64,000 nucleotides of DNA from WTJO01 sp965660165 (lineage in GTDB: Bacteria; Pseudomonadota; Alphaproteobacteria; Puniceispirillales; Puniceispirillaceae). A program made the position numbers and the translations under genes. Shown one piece after another: positions 60,859-64,000 of this stretch (positions are counted from its first letter, which is position 1; each line of letters begins with the position of its first letter). The DNA lies in contig CBFHYU010000007.1 in assembly GCA_965660165.1 (NCBI GenBank), positions 10,534 to 74,533 of the forward strand, read 5' to 3'. The notes under the pieces were generated by a model. That model searched no databases. It was not told the origin of the DNA and was given only the letters and a program-made list of their open reading frames with translations.

Positions 60859-61494
60859 ATGGATTTTACCGCAGGACAGCATATACAGGCTGGACTTAAA
60901 TACTCACCCCTAAAGGCGCTTATCTCGCCACGTCCTATTGGCTGGATCTCATCTATTTCACCATCAGGCACTGCCAATTTAGCGCCCTATAGCTTTTTTA
61001 ATGCAGTCGCAGAATTGCCGCCAATGGTGATGTTTATCTCAGCCCCTGATCTGAGGCAAGAAAGACAAGATGCATCAGGCTTTGCCAAAGATAGTTTGCA
61101 AAATATTCTGGATACTAAGGAATTTGGCGTAAATATTACCTCATCTAACCAGCTTAAACAGATGGTTATCTCAAGCCAGACTGTGCCAGCCGAAACAGAT
61201 GAATTTGCCCTTGCAGGACTTGAGAAAAAACAGGCAAAAACCATCAAGGCGCCTTTGGTAGCAGGTGCGCCTGCCCATCTTGAATGTCATTATTATGACC
61301 ATATCAACCTGCCAGATAATGGCAAAGGGACGCATAGCGTGATGGTGCTTGGACACATTACCCATATTCATATTGATGATAAGGTGATTTCAGATGGCCG
61401 AGTTGATGTATCAGCGTTTCAGCCCGTATCTCGCTTAGGCTATCGTGATTATGATCTGGTGACAGACCCGTTTGAAGTGCCTGAACATGGCTAA
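60859..61494 (+). CDS. Flavin reductase-like domain protein
   Basis: 211 residues from ATG 60859, which has AGGA about 7 bases upstream; the frame is open from 60802. Relatives start at the same place. FMN-binding split-barrel features: ISPRPIGWISSISPSGTANLAPYSFFNAV, EFGVNITSS, and HSVMVLGHITHIHIDD near the end. Such proteins reduce flavin for oxygenases or are FMN proteins of unknown role. It is divergent from the SDR pair and could supply reduced flavin to an oxygenase of the lipid pathway; that is speculation. Confidence 0.85.
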   Translation: MDFTAGQHIQAGLKYSPLKALISPRPIGWISSISPSGTANLAPYSFFNAVAELPPMVMFISAPDLRQERQDASGFAKDSLQNILDTKEFGVNITSSNQLKQMVISSQTVPAETDEFALAGLEKKQAKTIKAPLVAGAPAHLECHYYDHINLPDNGKGTHSVMVLGHITHIHIDDKVISDGRVDVSAFQPVSRLGYRDYDLVTDPFEVPEHG

Positions 61495-61502
61495 TATAGC
61501 GA

Positions 61503-62204
61503 TTAACGCAATGCGCAATGTTGCAGATTTACATCCACATAGCCGCGTAATTCACCTTCAGAGATATCAATTTTCACCAGCCAATCTTCTGCGGGCAACA
61601 CCGTTGAGATAGGCAAAATATCCTGAACAACTTTCTGGCTTCCCAGATAGACAAGCCTCACAGATACAGCCTTAGAGGGGTCAAACCATGGCTCACTTTT
61701 AGGGCCATTTGTCTGTGTTCTGCCTTCAATATGCACGGCCAACCCGCCATCAAATAGATTGATATTTGATTCAACACCACTATACAGCTCAGTGGCGACA
61801 GCAACTGAATTTTTGGCTGTAACACGGCAATTCACAGGCTGTCCAAGCGATTGAAGCATCTGATAGATTTGTTCCATCTCAGTGCCACGTGCAATTTGCC
61901 CTTTGATCAGACGTGTGAGCTTATTATCTGATTTTTGCGTGGTAGCTACTTCTGCTTGTTGTTGCGCATTTATCTGGCTAAGCTGATGCTCAAGCCGCTG
62001 TTTCTCTCGCCTTAATGTTTGAATTTGCTGATTATTTTCATAGATAGCTAGATTAGCATCAGCTTGCAGACGGCGCTGTTCAATAGACCCCCACTGCCAG
62101 CCGCCCCATAGACACAGCCCCATCACAGCCCCTTTAATGATCAGATTCATTACGGTCTGGATTTCTTTTTTTCGATATTTTTCTCTGGTTTGGAAAAAAT
62201 CCAT
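61503..62204 (-). CDS. Unrecognised membrane-anchored coiled-coil protein
   Basis: 233 residues, no family recognised. A basic cytoplasmic start (about 1-18), one transmembrane helix (LIIKGAVMGLCLWGGWQWGS, 21-40), a Gln/Arg/Glu-rich coiled coil (about 42-90), then a beta-rich domain of ~120 residues with Cys126 and Cys230 that could form a disulfide if it lies in the periplasm. The topology resembles small inner-membrane assembly or division proteins, but nothing more can be said. Convergent with the flavin-reductase gene (8 bases between). Confidence 0.7.
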   Translation of the reverse strand: MDFFQTREKYRKKEIQTVMNLIIKGAVMGLCLWGGWQWGSIEQRRLQADANLAIYENNQQIQTLRREKQRLEHQLSQINAQQQAEVATTQKSDNKLTRLIKGQIARGTEMEQIYQMLQSLGQPVNCRVTAKNSVAVATELYSGVESNINLFDGGLAVHIEGRTQTNGPKSEPWFDPSKAVSVRLVYLGSQKVVQDILPISTVLPAEDWLVKIDISEGELRGYVDVNLQHCALR

Positions 62205-62316
62205 CTTATTCTCTTAACAGCGATTACCAGCGCACCTTCTATATCATTTTGGCACATAGTATAATAGCATTTTACGGTTGCTTGATGTGACTATATATGG
62301 TGATTATGCTAGTGAC

Positions 62317-62928
62317 ATGCCAAAATCAACCTCTTATTCTCATTCGCCCCCACCTCGTGCTTATCAGCGTATGCTGTCAGGCAGGCGGCTTGATATTCTT
62401 GCCCCTAGCCCGCTTGATATTGAAATAGAAGATATTGCACATGGGCTAGCACGGGTAAGCAGATGGAACGGCCAAACCAAAGGGCGTTATGGCTATTCGG
62501 TGGCGCAACATTCTTTGTTGGTGGAACGGCTATTTAGCCGAAACAGCCCCTCAATGGCGCAAAAATGGCGGCTTGCCTGTCTTCTGCATGATGCGGCTGA
62601 ATATGTTATTGGCGATATGATCACCCCCTTCAAAGCCGCTGTTGGACAAGACTATAAGATAATTGAAAAGCGGCTGGAAGAAGCGGTGCATATTCGCTTT
62701 GGCTTGCCAGCAATCTTGCCACAGAAAATTACCCATGCGATCAAACGTGCAGACAGAATGTCAGCCTATTTAGAAGCAACCCAGATAGCTGGATTTTCAG
62801 CGCAAGAAGCACAAAAATTATTTACCCGTCCAAAAGGCACACCCGCAGATTTTGATATTTCCCCCCAACCGCCCCATATCGCCGCAAAAGAATTTCTGCG
62901 TCATTTCACCTTACTAACAGGTAGCTGA
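62317..62928 (+). CDS. HD-domain phosphohydrolase (YfbR-like)
   Basis: 203 residues from ATG 62317; the TTG at 62278 would add 13. The HD site is visible: His in YSVAQHSLLVERLF, HD in LACLLHDAAEYVIGDMITPFK, and a later Asp in IKRADRMSAYLEATQIAG. PLDIEIEDIAHGLARVSRWNGQT is typical of the YfbR-like HD hydrolases that act on 5'-deoxynucleotides. It precedes the tRNA-Leu gene by 71 bases. Confidence 0.85.
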   Translation: MPKSTSYSHSPPPRAYQRMLSGRRLDILAPSPLDIEIEDIAHGLARVSRWNGQTKGRYGYSVAQHSLLVERLFSRNSPSMAQKWRLACLLHDAAEYVIGDMITPFKAAVGQDYKIIEKRLEEAVHIRFGLPAILPQKITHAIKRADRMSAYLEATQIAGFSAQEAQKLFTRPKGTPADFDISPQPPHIAAKEFLRHFTLLTGS

Positions 62929-62999
62929 TAATTTGCGTAATTTCCCCTTTACCGCACCTGCGTTTGCGTTGTAAAAGAAAACCCTGCCTAGTGCCGAAT

Positions 63000-63087
63000 G
63001 GGGGCATGGTGAAATTGGTAAACACAACAGACTTAAAATCTGTCGGCTTAATAGGCCTTCCCGGTTCAAGTCCGGGTGTCCCCACCA
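63000..63087 (+). tRNA. tRNA-Leu (anticodon UAA)
   Basis: A class II tRNA of 88 bases including an encoded CCA (63085-63087). The acceptor stem GGGGGCA pairs with TGTCCCC (one G-T). The anticodon stem is ACAGA/TCTGT with the loop CTTAAAA and anticodon TAA at 63034-63036. A long variable arm follows. The T arm is CCCGG TTCAAGT CCGGG. Frames crossing it on the minus strand (62906-63100) are not genes. Confidence 0.95.
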
Positions 63088-63155
63088 TTTGTTGAGACAC
63101 TATTTAATAGCGTGATGCACGTGCAAATGGCTCTTTAGTATCTTCTGATTCAGAA

Positions 63156-64000
63156 CTATGCGTTAGCGCGCCCTTTTGGCGTGGCTGAACCAATAAGCCC
63201 TGCCATTTTGCCAGCGCCAAATACAAAGAACAAAAGCCCAAATGGCGCAATCACAGCAACCAGATTACCTATCTGTAATGTCTGTTCAACAATATGAAAG
63301 ATGTCATCCTGTTCAGACAGGGTGATATGAAAGGTTCTAATATCACCCGTTGAGGTGGCATTAAACTTCTGATTAACCTCATATGTCAGAGCCGTGATTT
63401 TGGCCTTTGCCTGCACTGAAAAAATTTCATTTAACACAACCATCACAGGGTTCCAACATTCCATCCATAACAAGATGAAAATAAAATTGCGTAATACCGC
63501 AATTCCAATAGGGGTAAGCATCAACAAGAATATGATAGGGGCAACCCCCAAAAATACCACATAGATGAAGGATTTTATGCTTAATGCCCATGATAAGGTC
63601 GATTGAGATGAAAAGACGCTTTTTTCTTCTGGACTGCTATCTGATGACCAGCCTGACACAGGCAATATCTTTTATCTGGTTGAATAGAAGCTGGTTTTCA
63701 ATAAGCAGATTTGCCCTTTCCGTAGGATTTTCTATTCTTGCCCACAGCCTGTTAGCATCGAATTGTAGATTTCTGTCAAAGGCATTGGTGTAATAATAAT
63801 ATCCATCCAGCACTTGTTCTTCAACAAACAGGTCAATGCGTTGCTGTTCTATCTGGTTAAGTCGCCCAGGATCATTTACAAATTCATATCCAACTGACGC
63901 AAGCGCCTTTGCTGTTAACACATATTTGGCGATACCTACTTCATTTTCCAATAAACCCTTCAGATCATCCAAATGGTCTAAATTGCCGCAGATACGATCA
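63156..64000 (-). pseudogene. Frameshifted TraG_N-like conjugation gene, cut by window edge
   Basis: Two minus-strand frames read as one protein broken by a single-base shift. The upstream part is open from the window edge to a stop at 63637. It has VGIAKYVLTAKALASVGYEF and NQLLFNQIKDI, then leaves frame. The downstream part continues from about 63668 (LPVSGWSSDSS) to 63156, with three or more hydrophobic helices (FIYVVFLGVAPIIFLLMLTPIG, NFIFILLWMECWNPVMVVLN). Together they resemble the N-terminal membrane region of TraG-type mating-pair stabilisation proteins; this is by appearance, not alignment. The downstream frame has no good start of its own. It lies 69 bases from tRNA-Leu. Confidence 0.5.

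Noticed and set aside
62906..63100. 64-codon minus-strand frame containing GTPGLEPGRPIKPTDFKS
   Set aside because: This is the antisense translation of the tRNA-Leu gene, a well-known annotation artefact.
1..64000. CRISPR arrays, insertion sequences and rRNA genes
   Set aside because: No regularly spaced repeats, transposase motifs or rRNA segments were seen on either strand.

Overview
The window is a dense, moderately AT-rich stretch of alphaproteobacterial chromosome. The lineage is suggested by several features: a 5-aminolevulinate synthase (C4 haem route), an HdaA-type DnaA regulator divergent from purM, a DUF1849/EipB envelope protein, a tiny aa3-oxidase subunit IV, and the blocks lptFG-surA-pdxA-rsmA, fabD-fabG-acpP-fabF-mltG-gmk and rpsF-rpsR-rplI//dnaB-alr-mlaEF-radA-cvpA-purF. 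Gene order and base composition fit a Rhodospirillales-like or SAR116-like marine alphaproteobacterium, but that placement is inference. No intergenic gap exceeds about 300 bases. I saw no IS element, CRISPR array or rRNA gene.

Layout. 1-4255: 3' part of a molybdenum formate dehydrogenase alpha subunit, then hemA and hemH. 4309-11479: a complete leucine/isovalerate (liu) operon. It runs TetR regulator, isovaleryl-CoA dehydrogenase, both methylcrotonyl-CoA carboxylase subunits, HMG-CoA lyase and methylglutaconyl-CoA hydratase, with a perfect palindrome where the repressor should bind. 11499-17970: single genes (DsbA-like isomerase, 2OG-Fe(II) oxygenase, EipB, RNase D, an SDR) and the DUF2066-hdaA pair. 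18071-20557: purM, purN, cytochrome oxidase subunit IV, a bidirectional terminator, ndk. 20692-22595: holC-pepA. 22881-28286: LPS export permeases lptF/lptG, surA, pdxA, rsmA. 28290-33516: the fatty acid block, with an acpP terminator/attenuator and no yicC. 33789-35163: ribosomal operon with terminator. 35162-44364: FAH-family protein, then dnaB, alr, mlaE, mlaF, radA, cvpA, purF.

44394-47936: an SDR, bifunctional mnmC, a YcgN-type Cys-cluster protein and two genes of under 60 codons. 47960-54759: the four-gene ligase-associated DNA damage response set (ligase, MBL exonuclease, DEXH helicase, PdeM phosphoesterase), split into two divergent pairs around a yfcG-type glutathione transferase. 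54860-61494: a lipid-modification neighbourhood of FAD desaturase/oxidase-like protein, DUF1365, CFA-type methyltransferase and DUF3833, facing SDR-SDR-NTF2, then a flavin-reductase-fold protein. This is the content of the ECF sigma/ChrR-linked unusual-fatty-acid clusters, rearranged and without visible sigma factor or photolyase. 61503-63087: an unrecognised membrane coiled-coil protein, an HD phosphohydrolase and tRNA-Leu(UAA). From 63156 to the window end a frameshifted conjugation-type (TraG_N-like) gene lies next to that tRNA, suggesting the edge of a decaying integrated element.

The most promising places for new biology are the rearranged lipid cluster (54860-61494), the split repair cluster with its embedded glutathione transferase, the small Cys-containing proteins near 47.6 kb, and the tRNA-Leu/TraG boundary.
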